Below, piece after piece: positions 1 through 8,811 of a DNA stretch of 64,000 nt. How positions within the stretch are numbered: position 1 is the first letter of the stretch; each line of letters begins with the position of its first letter. The notes under the pieces were generated by a model, which did not search any database, was not told where the DNA came from, and saw nothing but the letters and a program-made list of their open reading frames with translations. Made by a program: the position numbers and the translations under genes. The DNA comes from Ignavibacteriota bacterium (GTDB taxonomy: Bacteria; Bacteroidota; Ignavibacteria; Kapaibacteriales; UBA2268): NCBI GenBank assembly GCA_019637995.1, contig JAHBUQ010000005.1, positions 83,726-147,725 of the forward strand. The letters are read 5' to 3'.

Positions 1-144
1 AAAGAAAGACTATACGAAATGGGTGCTGATTTTGCACTTATGTCTGGTAGTGGTTCGACTGTATTTGGTTTGTTTGATACAGAAATCAAAATAAACGATT
101 TGCAGAAAGAATTTCCTGACTATTTTTGTTATGTTTCGGCATAA
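1..144 (+). CDS. ispE: 4-diphosphocytidyl-2-C-methyl-D-erythritol kinase, C-terminal fragment
   Basis: This is the last 47 codons of a gene cut by the window edge, read in frame 1 and ending with TAA at 142-144. The peptide contains GADFALMSGSGSTVFGLF, which matches the conserved C-terminal glycine/serine-rich loop of IspE, a GHMP kinase. IspE phosphorylates CDP-methylerythritol in the non-mevalonate isoprenoid pathway in the cytoplasm. The assignment rests on this one motif because the ATP-binding N-terminus lies outside the window; another GHMP kinase is the main alternative. Confidence 0.75.
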   Translation, partial: KERLYEMGADFALMSGSGSTVFGLFDTEIKINDLQKEFPDYFCYVSA

Positions 145-167
145 TTTTTGTTTTAAGATTAATTAAC

Positions 168-226
168 ATGAAATTTACAAGAAATCTATTTCATTTACGT
201 TTTTAAAGTTGAAATTTACAAGAGAA
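168..226 (+). repeat. short direct duplication before the CoA-binding gene
   Basis: The 14-base word TGAAATTTACAAGA occurs at 169-182 and again at 210-223, 41 bases apart. Each copy follows a possible start codon (ATG at 168, TTG at 209) and would encode Lys-Phe-Thr-Arg. The first reading stops after 12 codons. This may be a local duplication of a translation start region or chance in AT-rich DNA. Confidence 0.4.
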
Positions 227-235
227 TATTATCTT

Positions 236-643
236 ATGAGCATCGAAGAAATTTTTGATAATTATAATACAATCGCAGTTTACGGGATGTCAAAACAGCC
301 TTATAAACCTTCTCATACAGTTCCGTTATTTATGAAAAAACAAGGTTACAACGTTATACCTATTAATCCTACTACCGGGCAGATTTCAAATTTAACTGCA
401 TACAAGAATATCGCTGATATCCCCGAGGAAATTGATATTTTGAATGTTTTCAGACCATCTGAAGTAGCTCTGGATGTTATAAAGGAGGCAGTTGAACGGA
501 AAAATACGCGTGGTGACATCAAAGTTATTTGGCTTCAGCAGGACATTGTCAGTCCGGAAGGCAAATTGCTTGCTGAAGCAAATGGTATAGAATACATTGA
601 AGATAAATGTATGTACAGAGAATATATCATATTGAGCAAATAA
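236..643 (+). CDS. CoA-binding domain protein (YccU-like)
   Basis: This 135-residue protein is a single Rossmann-type CoA-binding domain. The N-terminal beta-strand and loop read IAVYGMSKQPYKPSHTV, and the middle carries GYNVIPINPT and DILNVFRPSE, which are typical of the family. The C-terminal region ends in an acidic segment and DKCMYREY, similar to the usual 'DRCIKIEH' type ending. I chose ATG 236 because AGAGAA lies nine bases upstream; an in-frame TTG at 209 would add nine residues. Such proteins bind CoA, but their cellular role is not settled. It stands alone between ispE and sprA. Confidence 0.75.
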   Translation: MSIEEIFDNYNTIAVYGMSKQPYKPSHTVPLFMKKQGYNVIPINPTTGQISNLTAYKNIADIPEEIDILNVFRPSEVALDVIKEAVERKNTRGDIKVIWLQQDIVSPEGKLLAEANGIEYIEDKCMYREYIILSK

Positions 644-690
644 AATATTTTTTTAAATTTTTCCAACTATTAACGACAAATTAAAATAAA

Positions 691-724
691 ATTTGTAACA
701 AAACAGTATTTTTAGTTATATTTG
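691..724 (+). promoter_or_regulatory. Bacteroidota-type promoter for sprA
   Basis: A TTTG (-33 type) at 692-695 is followed after 21 bases by TATATTTG at 717-724, which fits the Bacteroidota primary sigma consensus TTTG / TAnnTTTG. Transcription would begin near 731 and leave a leader of roughly 160-170 bases before the sprA start. This is a pattern match only. Confidence 0.5.
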
Positions 725-890
725 TTTTTGATAATGTGCAAAAAAATAATTAATTGGAGAATTCTATAGAAAACTGCTACGATTTAGATAATTTTTCGTC
801 AAGAATGTTTTAGATACTAAAATTCGGTATGAGATTTGAGATAAAAAACATTTACTCAATGTATGTGTCAGTTATTGTGTAAGTAAAATT

Positions 891-3800
891 TTGCGTTGCA
901 GTTTGAAGAAGTCAGCTCCGGTCATATTGTTACTCTGTATGCTTTTTACAGGGAAAAGTTATTCTTATAATAACTTTTCTTTTATATATTACTCAAACCC
1001 CTTAAGCAATCTTGCAGGTAGCCAACTGCCCTCCTGGTTTTTCTTAAATTACAACTTCTTTCTGCCGATATACCTTCAAAGCGAATGGGAGCTTGAAGAT
1101 AATCCTCTATTTCAGCGTGATACTGTTTCAACTTATCACTTTGCTACACCAACATATCTCAAAAAGCCTGATGTTCAAAGGACAAATTTTTACGACCATA
1201 AGTTTGGGTTAAACCAGCAAAATCAGCCTGATGGACTTAATGTCAGAAAATCAATGGATGAAATGGGAGAAAAATTTGTTTCTGTCGAGATGGTTGATTC
1301 AAATGAAGTCGGCATACCTTATGTGATGAATTTGGACGAATATACTAAAATCAGACAAAAGCAATTACAACAGCAAATCTGGGACTCCCTTCTAACAAGA
1401 TATGACCTGACAATGGCTCTGTCTCAGGGAGACCTCGCAAGACTTATCGGCTCTGCGACGGGACTTACGATTCCAGTGCCACCAAATCCTGTTATGAGCA
1501 TATTCGGTAAACCTGAAATCGGAATAAATGTCAATGGCGAAGTTAACCTTAGAATAGGTTGGAGATGGGATTCTCAGAATCTCGGTACTGTATCTCAGTT
1601 TGGACAGACGCAGTCAGCTCCTATTTTTCATCAGGATATCAGAGTAAATGTAAGTGGTAGAGTTGGCGATAAACTTAAACTGAATACTGACTGGAATACA
1701 CGACGTACTTTCGATATGGACAATACCTTCAAAGTTGGATACGAAGGTTATGATGATGATATAATCAAACTTGTCGAAGTTGGTAATGTGAATTTGCCTC
1801 TGCCTACTACTCTTATCAGAGGCGGACAGACATTATTTGGTGTAAGAGCAGACTTTCAATTCGGACCTCTTTTCCTCAAAACATTGTTTTCGCAAAGACG
1901 GGGAGAAAGAAGGTTTGTTGATGTTCAGGGTGGTGCCAGCAAGCAGTATTTTTCATTGAGAGCTTATGATTTCGCAAGAAATCACTTCTTTTTGGATACA
2001 GCATATTTCAAAATTTATAATAAATATTTTGAAAATTCAAATCCTGTAATACCACCTGAAGCAGACCCTTACCGAATTAAAGAAATTGAAGTTTATGAGT
2101 CAACCAATGATGTTCGCGAAGGTGAAATTATCGCCGGTCGCTCAATAGCAATTGCTGACTTAGAGCCAATCAGAGCACTCGCAGGTGAAAAATATCCTGA
2201 ACAGCTCCTTGAAACACCAATTCGTGCAGGTTTTGTTGAGCGTGGAAACTTTGCAAGAATGGATAGTTCAAAATACCGTTACGACCCTAATCTTGGTACA
2301 ATTCACATACGTAATATGAGAGTTGACAGATATTATGCCGTCGCTTACCGAATTGAAGGTCCAACTTCAGCAAGAGAAGATGACTTGTGTTTCGGTAATC
2401 TTGCTTCAATTGCAGGTCCAAAAGATACATTAATATTAAAACTTATATATCGCCCAAATCTGCAACCCGGATTCAAGTCACTATGGGACAGGCAGATGAA
2501 GAATATTTTCGATATTAATTCCAGAAATATCAATGTAGCTGAGACAAATATCAATGTTTGGTATTTGAATAGAAACAACGACTCAACTGATGTTATAGAA
2601 GGAGCACCTGATAAACTTGTAACTATATTTCAGGTTGATCAGGTTAATAATGCAAGTGGCGCTCCACAACCAGACGGATTATTTGATTTGGTTCCACCAT
2701 TCTTTGATGCAAATGAAGGTTTGATTACATTTCCAAATGTAAGACCATTTGATTCTGCACTTGTTAAATATTTCTCAAGACCGGAAATAGGCAATCCTGA
2801 ACTTGCTTTTCAATATATGTTCAGTGCTCCATACGATACGACTTATGAAATTGCAAGACTTAATACAGCACGTGACAGATTCATCATCTCAGGTGAAGTA
2901 TCAGGAAGAGCAAGTAACAGAATTCAGCTTGGTGGCTTCAATATTGCTCGCGGCTCAGTACGTGTTACTTTGGATGGTGTGGAATTAATCGAGAATCAGG
3001 ATTATGTGATTGACTATTTCGCAGGAACCCTTACTTTGCGAAATCAAAGGGCAACTCTTCCTAATGCAAATTTGAAAGTAGAATATGAACAGCGTGATAT
3101 TTTTAATATTGCTACCAAGACCCTCGCAGGTATAAGAGGTGATTTTATACTTCACAAAAGCCGAAATACTTTGGCAAATCTTGGTTTTACATTTATGCAT
3201 TATGATCAGGCTGCTGTTATTGACCGTGTAAGACTTGGAGAAGAGCCAATGTCAAATTCAATCTTCGGTTTTGACGGTACACTTGATTTACAAGCTCCGT
3301 GGCTTACAAAAGCACTTGATTATTTACCGTTTTATGATACTAAAGCACCGTCTTCTCTTACTATGCGTGGTGAATGGGCTATGATTCTGCCTACACCGAA
3401 TAAGAGAACCTCAGATATTGCTTCAGATAATAATGAACCGGTTGTTTATATTGATGACTTTGAAGGTGCCCAAAGATATATACCTCTTGGACTTAACGCA
3501 AGTCAGTGGTCTCACGCCTCACCTGCAGTTGATACTGATTATTGGGAACACGATACAATTGCAGTTAATTTCAAAGGCAGAATGTTCTGGTATCAGTATT
3601 TTATTCCAAGAGTTCCGATAAGAGAAGTATATCCTAATAATGAGACATATCAGGCTGGCAGAAACTTCCTTAATCCTTTGCATATAAATTTTGATCCAAA
3701 TATCCGCGGTATTTATAATAAAAATCCTGAATACCTTGATGAAAATAATGAGGGCTACTTCAATCCTAATGACAGATTCTCTCAGAGAGATACAGTTAAG

Positions 3801-6800
3801 CCGCGTGTTTGGGGTGGTATGATGCGTCTGCTTTCTACATTTAATACAAATTTTGATAATGAGAACGTAGAATTTCTTGAGTTGATGATTAAAGTAAATG
3901 GTCGTGACCCGGGACAGACAAGGTTGTTTATTGACTTAGGTCAAATTAGTGAAGATGTCATTCCTAATCAAGTGAACGATACTGAAGACGGTATCACACC
4001 GGCAAGTCCAAGAGTAAACGGGATTATTGACCCGGGTGAAGATATCGGTATTGACGCTAAAGCTAATGACAGAGAGCGTGAAGACTATCCGTTCCCTATA
4101 AATCAGGAGCAGGATCCGGCACGTGACGACTACGCTTTTAATTTCCAAAAGGATGACAGGGACAGAACCCCTGATGACTTTGTTAAATATAATAATTATG
4201 AAGGTAATGCAACAGTTTCCGAACTTGGACAGTTTCCCGACCAGGAAGTTTTGAACCGAAATAACGGACAAGAAATTTCACTCGACAACTCATATTTTTC
4301 TTATGAAGTCAACCTATCTCAATATGACTTTGAAGCTGAACAGAATTCGCAAATCATAGGTGGTAATCCTGAAGCCGGATGGTTTTTGTACAGAATTCCA
4401 ATCCGTAAACCAAATTCTTCAGTGGGTAATCCATTATTCTCAAATATCCAGTATGTAAGAGTAAGAGTTCAAGGTGGATTTTTAGATGCATCTATTGCTG
4501 ACTGGCGACTTGTCGGTTCGCAGTGGCAAAGAGTCAGTAACCTTACTGAAACAGATGAAAAAGACAGTGTTTTATCTGTTGCTTTTGTAAATTTATGGGA
4601 AAACTCAGGACCTCCTGATTATTACACTATGCCTCCCGGTGTAGCCGCACCAAGATTACTTAATAATCCTGACCCTACTCGTGATGTCAGAATGAACGAA
4701 CAGTCTATTGCTGTCGGTGTGAAAAACCTGAGATACGGTGAAGAAAGAATGTCAGTAAGATTTTTCAGACCAATGGACATATTTTTCTACAAAAAATTGA
4801 AATTCTTTATCCATGGTGATGGTTCGATGCCTGATGTTCTAATTCCGGGAGCAGTTCCGAAAGCCTATGCATTCATTCGATTTGGTATTGACTCATCTAA
4901 TTATTATGAGTACCGCCGACCGCTTACACGTGGTTGGACTGATGTTGGTATAGACCTGATACAGCTTTCGTCAATCAAACAAATTCGTGATTCATTAGTA
5001 TTGTATGACAGATTTGAGCAGCCTGTACCGGGTGATCCATATGCAACTTTCGTAGTTAAAGGAAATCCAATTTTAACTCGTGTGCAATTCTTCGGGTTAG
5101 GTATATCCAATCCGAATGAAAGATTTCCAAATGACCTTACTACAACTATGTGGGTTGATGAACTAAGACTTCTTAGTCCCGAACAAAGTGCTGATTGGTC
5201 GGGTATTGGCTCTATGAATCTAGTTCTTGCTGATTTGGGTACAATTCATGCTAATTTTCAGCAAAAATTGCCAAACTTCCATCAGCTTGAGGAGAGATTC
5301 GGTGACCGTGCCCATACTCTGAACTGGAATGTAACAATGACAGGAAATCTCGAAAAATTTGCTCCAAAAAGCTTTAATCAGATGCGAATACCAATAACAT
5401 ATACTCACTCAGAAATCGTTCAGACACCGGAATTTGTTGCTAATAATGATATAAACTTGAATGAAGCTGCTACTGCCGCTTATAACAAAGCTATTGCCGA
5501 TGGAAAAACTCCCGGTGAAGCTCAGGCGGCAAGAGATAATGTCATTAACCGTTCTCAAACAATGCAGGTTACTGACAGTTGGGCTATAACCGGTTTCAAA
5601 TTAGGTATTCCTGTGAAACATTGGCTGATATCTGAGACTTTTAATAAGGTTACTGTTGGTTATTCCTATAATCAGCAGTACGAAAGAACACCAATCTACG
5701 AGGAAAGATTTAACTGGCAGTGGCGACTTAATTTGCAGCATAATCTGAATATCCCTGAGTTGCTAGTTGTTAAACCACTGACATGGCTTGCGGGAGTGCC
5801 ATTTTTTGGTGCATATAGTGAGTGGAAAATAAATTTCCTTCCGGCAATGTTTAATACAAATATTACAATGAATCGCCGCAGGCAAACTGAGCAATCACGT
5901 TTTCTTGATTTCCCAAGCCCGATTATACGCGATTTTTCGGCAAACAGATTATATAGTTTCAGCTGGAAATTAACTGAAGGAGGTTTTCTGAATCCTGTAA
6001 TTGATTACTCGGTAAATACAAACAGCACATTGGTAAATCATGAATTTGATGAATTTGGAAATCAGCGTACCGGAAGTGAAATATTCAATCAAATGATGTT
6101 TAGAGACGGACAGTTGATAGACTTTGGTATAAATAATATGCACACTCAGGTAGTAACTATTAATCTCAGACCAATGCTACCCAATGTATTTAGTATAAAT
6201 AAGTATTTTGATATAACAGGACTTTTCAATACTACGTATAACTGGACTGACCCGCTTCAGTCGAATCCTGAAATTAGGGATATTGTTAAAAATGCGAGTT
6301 TTAACAATTCAATCAGGTTCAGCTTAGGATTCAGATTGAAATCATTAGGTGAAGAATGGTTCGGAATTCAGCAGGCACCCAAGGCACCACCGGGTTTGAG
6401 AACAAACAGACCTCCGGACACAACCAAAAAAGCAGGACCCACAATCTCAATGCCTTTGCTGATATTGAAAACAATATTCTTTGACTGGGAAAAAGTTGAC
6501 TTTGTATTCAATCAACAAAATTCATCAACAAATCCCGGTGTGTTCGGTGGTACAGGTATGCATAATTTCTGGGTCAACGGTATGACATTCCGAGAAAGTC
6601 AAATGTCGCAAGGACCGAGTTGGGCATATCAGATGGGTTTGATTGAGCATCCGCATGGAGGATTTAACCTTCTTCCTTCAGCAAGTTTTCCTTTTATCAG
6701 AGCCGAGACCTATCCCGGACTCAGACCTGCAAATGCACGATTGCAGGATAATTTCAGACAAACTACAAACCTTGAAATAAAGACTTCCAGGCCACTCTGG

Positions 6801-7826
6801 GAGGGTGCGAGAATTGATTTAAACTGGAAGACTGAAGTTGGATTTAACAAAAATCAAACCGTTGTTACTGATGAGTTTGGTAATCCTTCCTTTACAAACA
6901 TTATTTCAGTTGAATCATTTAACAGAACTTTCCATACATTTCCTACTATTTTCGGTCTTAACGTATTCAATAATAGTATAGAGAATGTAATCCGTTTATA
7001 TGAGCAGGAAAAAGTATTCATTGATCAGGCATGGGAAGCAGGCATTATAAATGATGTTGAGAGAAATCAAAGATATCAGGAAGCACTTAATAATTCATTT
7101 TATGAAGGATTGGAAGCATTTTCATTATCGAAGGGCGGAGCAGGAAAATTCCTGCCGGCTGTAAATTGGTCTATCAGATGGGAAGGACTTGAAAAATTTG
7201 CCCTTTGGAAAAACTTGATTACACGAATGTCTGTTGACCATCAGTACGTATCTACATATCAGGAGAATGCACAAATAACTGATAACGGGCGTGCCGTCCT
7301 TACTCAAACTGTTCAGTACGGCTTCCAGCCATTTATAGGTGTAAATGTTGCGTTTGATGAAGATATGCTTGATGGTATTCTTACAGCTACTCTCAGATGG
7401 TCGAATACAAAATCATACAATATTAATAATGCCGCCCGTGCAAGTGTAAATTCTCAGCTTACAAATGAAATTACAGCTCAGGCAAGCTATACTATGCGTG
7501 GATTCGAGTTCCCAATTTTTGGTATAAATCTCAAAAATGACCTTGAATACAGTTTCCTTCTTACATACAAGCGCAACAAACGTCACACATTTGATATAAC
7601 AAGACCCTCTGATACTTATGCAGGTGATAACAGCGAAGGTGAAACTCTTGACGGAAATACTCAGATTATTGTCGAGCCAAGAGCAAGATATTCTCTTAGC
7701 AGCAGACTGACAGCATCATTTTTTGTCAGATATGAAGGTACTTTTACAGAAGGTGCAGCTCAGCCGGGTTTCCATACAACTCAAGTTGGATTTGATTTAA
7801 GAATCTCAATCGCCGGCGGCAGATAG
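891..7826 (+). CDS. sprA: type IX secretion outer-membrane translocon SprA
   Basis: This protein of 2311 residues has the length and composition of SprA, the very large outer-membrane beta-barrel that forms the type IX secretion conduit with PorV-like partners. A signal peptide covers about residues 1-26. SprA-like signatures include RIGWRWDS near residue 223, repeated aromatic strand segments, DDFEGAQ near residue 860, and a terminal strand GFDLRISIAGGR. No ATG is available: the frame is closed by TGA at 837-839, so the start must be TTG 891 or, more in keeping with a signal peptide beginning MKKSAP, TTG 903. No clear Shine-Dalgarno sequence is seen. The 7832-8455 gene is convergent, with only five bases between the ends. 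Confidence 0.93.
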   Translation: MRCSLKKSAPVILLLCMLFTGKSYSYNNFSFIYYSNPLSNLAGSQLPSWFFLNYNFFLPIYLQSEWELEDNPLFQRDTVSTYHFATPTYLKKPDVQRTNFYDHKFGLNQQNQPDGLNVRKSMDEMGEKFVSVEMVDSNEVGIPYVMNLDEYTKIRQKQLQQQIWDSLLTRYDLTMALSQGDLARLIGSATGLTIPVPPNPVMSIFGKPEIGINVNGEVNLRIGWRWDSQNLGTVSQFGQTQSAPIFHQDIRVNVSGRVGDKLKLNTDWNTRRTFDMDNTFKVGYEGYDDDIIKLVEVGNVNLPLPTTLIRGGQTLFGVRADFQFGPLFLKTLFSQRRGERRFVDVQGGASKQYFSLRAYDFARNHFFLDTAYFKIYNKYFENSNPVIPPEADPYRIKEIEVYESTNDVREGEIIAGRSIAIADLEPIRALAGEKYPEQLLETPIRAGFVERGNFARMDSSKYRYDPNLGTIHIRNMRVDRYYAVAYRIEGPTSAREDDLCFGNLASIAGPKDTLILKLIYRPNLQPGFKSLWDRQMKNIFDINSRNINVAETNINVWYLNRNNDSTDVIEGAPDKLVTIFQVDQVNNASGAPQPDGLFDLVPPFFDANEGLITFPNVRPFDSALVKYFSRPEIGNPELAFQYMFSAPYDTTYEIARLNTARDRFIISGEVSGRASNRIQLGGFNIARGSVRVTLDGVELIENQDYVIDYFAGTLTLRNQRATLPNANLKVEYEQRDIFNIATKTLAGIRGDFILHKSRNTLANLGFTFMHYDQAAVIDRVRLGEEPMSNSIFGFDGTLDLQAPWLTKALDYLPFYDTKAPSSLTMRGEWAMILPTPNKRTSDIASDNNEPVVYIDDFEGAQRYIPLGLNASQWSHASPAVDTDYWEHDTIAVNFKGRMFWYQYFIPRVPIREVYPNNETYQAGRNFLNPLHINFDPNIRGIYNKNPEYLDENNEGYFNPNDRFSQRDTVKPRVWGGMMRLLSTFNTNFDNENVEFLELMIKVNGRDPGQTRLFIDLGQISEDVIPNQVNDTEDGITPASPRVNGIIDPGEDIGIDAKANDREREDYPFPINQEQDPARDDYAFNFQKDDRDRTPDDFVKYNNYEGNATVSELGQFPDQEVLNRNNGQEISLDNSYFSYEVNLSQYDFEAEQNSQIIGGNPEAGWFLYRIPIRKPNSSVGNPLFSNIQYVRVRVQGGFLDASIADWRLVGSQWQRVSNLTETDEKDSVLSVAFVNLWENSGPPDYYTMPPGVAAPRLLNNPDPTRDVRMNEQSIAVGVKNLRYGEERMSVRFFRPMDIFFYKKLKFFIHGDGSMPDVLIPGAVPKAYAFIRFGIDSSNYYEYRRPLTRGWTDVGIDLIQLSSIKQIRDSLVLYDRFEQPVPGDPYATFVVKGNPILTRVQFFGLGISNPNERFPNDLTTTMWVDELRLLSPEQSADWSGIGSMNLVLADLGTIHANFQQKLPNFHQLEERFGDRAHTLNWNVTMTGNLEKFAPKSFNQMRIPITYTHSEIVQTPEFVANNDINLNEAATAAYNKAIADGKTPGEAQAARDNVINRSQTMQVTDSWAITGFKLGIPVKHWLISETFNKVTVGYSYNQQYERTPIYEERFNWQWRLNLQHNLNIPELLVVKPLTWLAGVPFFGAYSEWKINFLPAMFNTNITMNRRRQTEQSRFLDFPSPIIRDFSANRLYSFSWKLTEGGFLNPVIDYSVNTNSTLVNHEFDEFGNQRTGSEIFNQMMFRDGQLIDFGINNMHTQVVTINLRPMLPNVFSINKYFDITGLFNTTYNWTDPLQSNPEIRDIVKNASFNNSIRFSLGFRLKSLGEEWFGIQQAPKAPPGLRTNRPPDTTKKAGPTISMPLLILKTIFFDWEKVDFVFNQQNSSTNPGVFGGTGMHNFWVNGMTFRESQMSQGPSWAYQMGLIEHPHGGFNLLPSASFPFIRAETYPGLRPANARLQDNFRQTTNLEIKTSRPLWEGARIDLNWKTEVGFNKNQTVVTDEFGNPSFTNIISVESFNRTFHTFPTIFGLNVFNNSIENVIRLYEQEKVFIDQAWEAGIINDVERNQRYQEALNNSFYEGLEAFSLSKGGAGKFLPAVNWSIRWEGLEKFALWKNLITRMSVDHQYVSTYQENAQITDNGRAVLTQTVQYGFQPFIGVNVAFDEDMLDGILTATLRWSNTKSYNINNAARASVNSQLTNEITAQASYTMRGFEFPIFGINLKNDLEYSFLLTYKRNKRHTFDITRPSDTYAGDNSEGETLDGNTQIIVEPRARYSLSSRLTASFFVRYEGTFTEGAAQPGFHTTQVGFDLRISIAGGR

Positions 7827-7831
7827 TTTTT

Positions 7832-8455
7832 TCATAACTTTAGCTTTTTAAATCTATCCAACAGATAATCTGCCGGAGGGCAGAGATTCATCTTTGCTTC
7901 ATCGTCTGTTCGTCCGGCATGGTCAGCTCTTGTCAGCAAAACTAAGTCAGGAATATAAATATTTTCATTTAATTTTCGAATTGCTTTATCCGAAACTTTC
8001 CCTTCGCTTTTGTAAAATTGCATCGGTACTAAGTGATATCTCACATAAGCCGATACCTTATTAATTATATTTGTATCATTCACTCCAATTTTGGTCAATA
8101 ATGATTTAGCCGGAATTATTCCATACTGGTCGTGCATAACTGACCTGATTCTGCTGTTTAGATAATCGTTCGTGTATGGTTTACCCAAATCGTGACATAA
8201 AGCCGCGAGCATATATGATGTTTTTTCATCATTAGTTTTAAAAAAATGACGATATTTTGCGGCTTCATCTATAACAATCATAGTGTGAGTCCATACATCT
8301 CCCTCCGGATGCCAGATTGGGTCGTGAATACAGCCAATTAATAAGTTCAACTCAGTCAGATATCCAATTTGGTTTTCTGCCCTGATTTGTGCAAATATTT
8401 CTGATGGATTGTCTGAATTGTTAAGACAATTTATAATTTCGTTTAAAAGTTTCAT
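7832..8455 (-). CDS. HD-domain phosphohydrolase related to the CCA-enzyme HD domain
   Basis: The 207-residue protein is a stand-alone HD domain. HPEGDVWTHTMIVIDEAA, CHDLGKP and a later MHDQYG give the metal-binding His and His-Asp residues. The pattern is that of the HD domain attached to bacterial tRNA nucleotidyltransferases, but no nucleotidyltransferase domain is present. The family generally hydrolyses phosphoesters such as 2',3'-cyclic nucleotides; the substrate here is unknown. The gene ends five bases from the sprA stop and its promoter side faces the long AT-rich gap before the GldM-like operon. Confidence 0.72.
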   Translation of the reverse strand: MKLLNEIINCLNNSDNPSEIFAQIRAENQIGYLTELNLLIGCIHDPIWHPEGDVWTHTMIVIDEAAKYRHFFKTNDEKTSYMLAALCHDLGKPYTNDYLNSRIRSVMHDQYGIIPAKSLLTKIGVNDTNIINKVSAYVRYHLVPMQFYKSEGKVSDKAIRKLNENIYIPDLVLLTRADHAGRTDDEAKMNLCPPADYLLDRFKKLKL

Positions 8456-8811
8456 AAAAAAAGTGCAAAATTAAAAAAATCTTAACGATATTAACAAAAT
8501 AAATTTTAAATTAGTAGTTTGTTTATGTGTAATTTTAAATGTAGTTTTTTAATTTAAATTATTATTATTGATTATGATATTTTTTGAGTACAATTTCAGA
8601 ATTATTGAAAAAAAATAAATAAATTATGAAAAATATTTAACTTTTTGTATTGTGTTAGAAAATTATTTTGTATATTAGTTTTGAAATTTTTTAAAATTTC
8701 AGAAAACTTTTTTCAAAATGTTTATTATCATTTAAAAATAGTTAAATTACTTAAATTGAAATTAAAATTATTTAGAAATTAAAAATATGTATAGTTTAGG
8801 AGACAGATATT
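8456..8811. other. AT-rich intergenic region with a probable promoter for the GldM-like operon
   Basis: This 356-base stretch separates two divergent genes and shows no coding pattern. TAGTTTTG at 8676-8683 fits the TAnnTTTG element, with a TTG at 8650-8652 at a longer than usual 23-base spacing. AGGAG at 8797-8801 is a ribosome-binding site for the gene starting at 8812. Long A/T runs fill the rest. Confidence 0.5.

Noticed and set aside
3936..4271. Minus-strand reading of 111 codons inside sprA
   Set aside because: It lies opposite a clearly coding region, has no recognisable domain and no start context, so it is a shadow frame. The same applies to the other long opposite-frame readings, such as 55643-56323 and 17793-18173.
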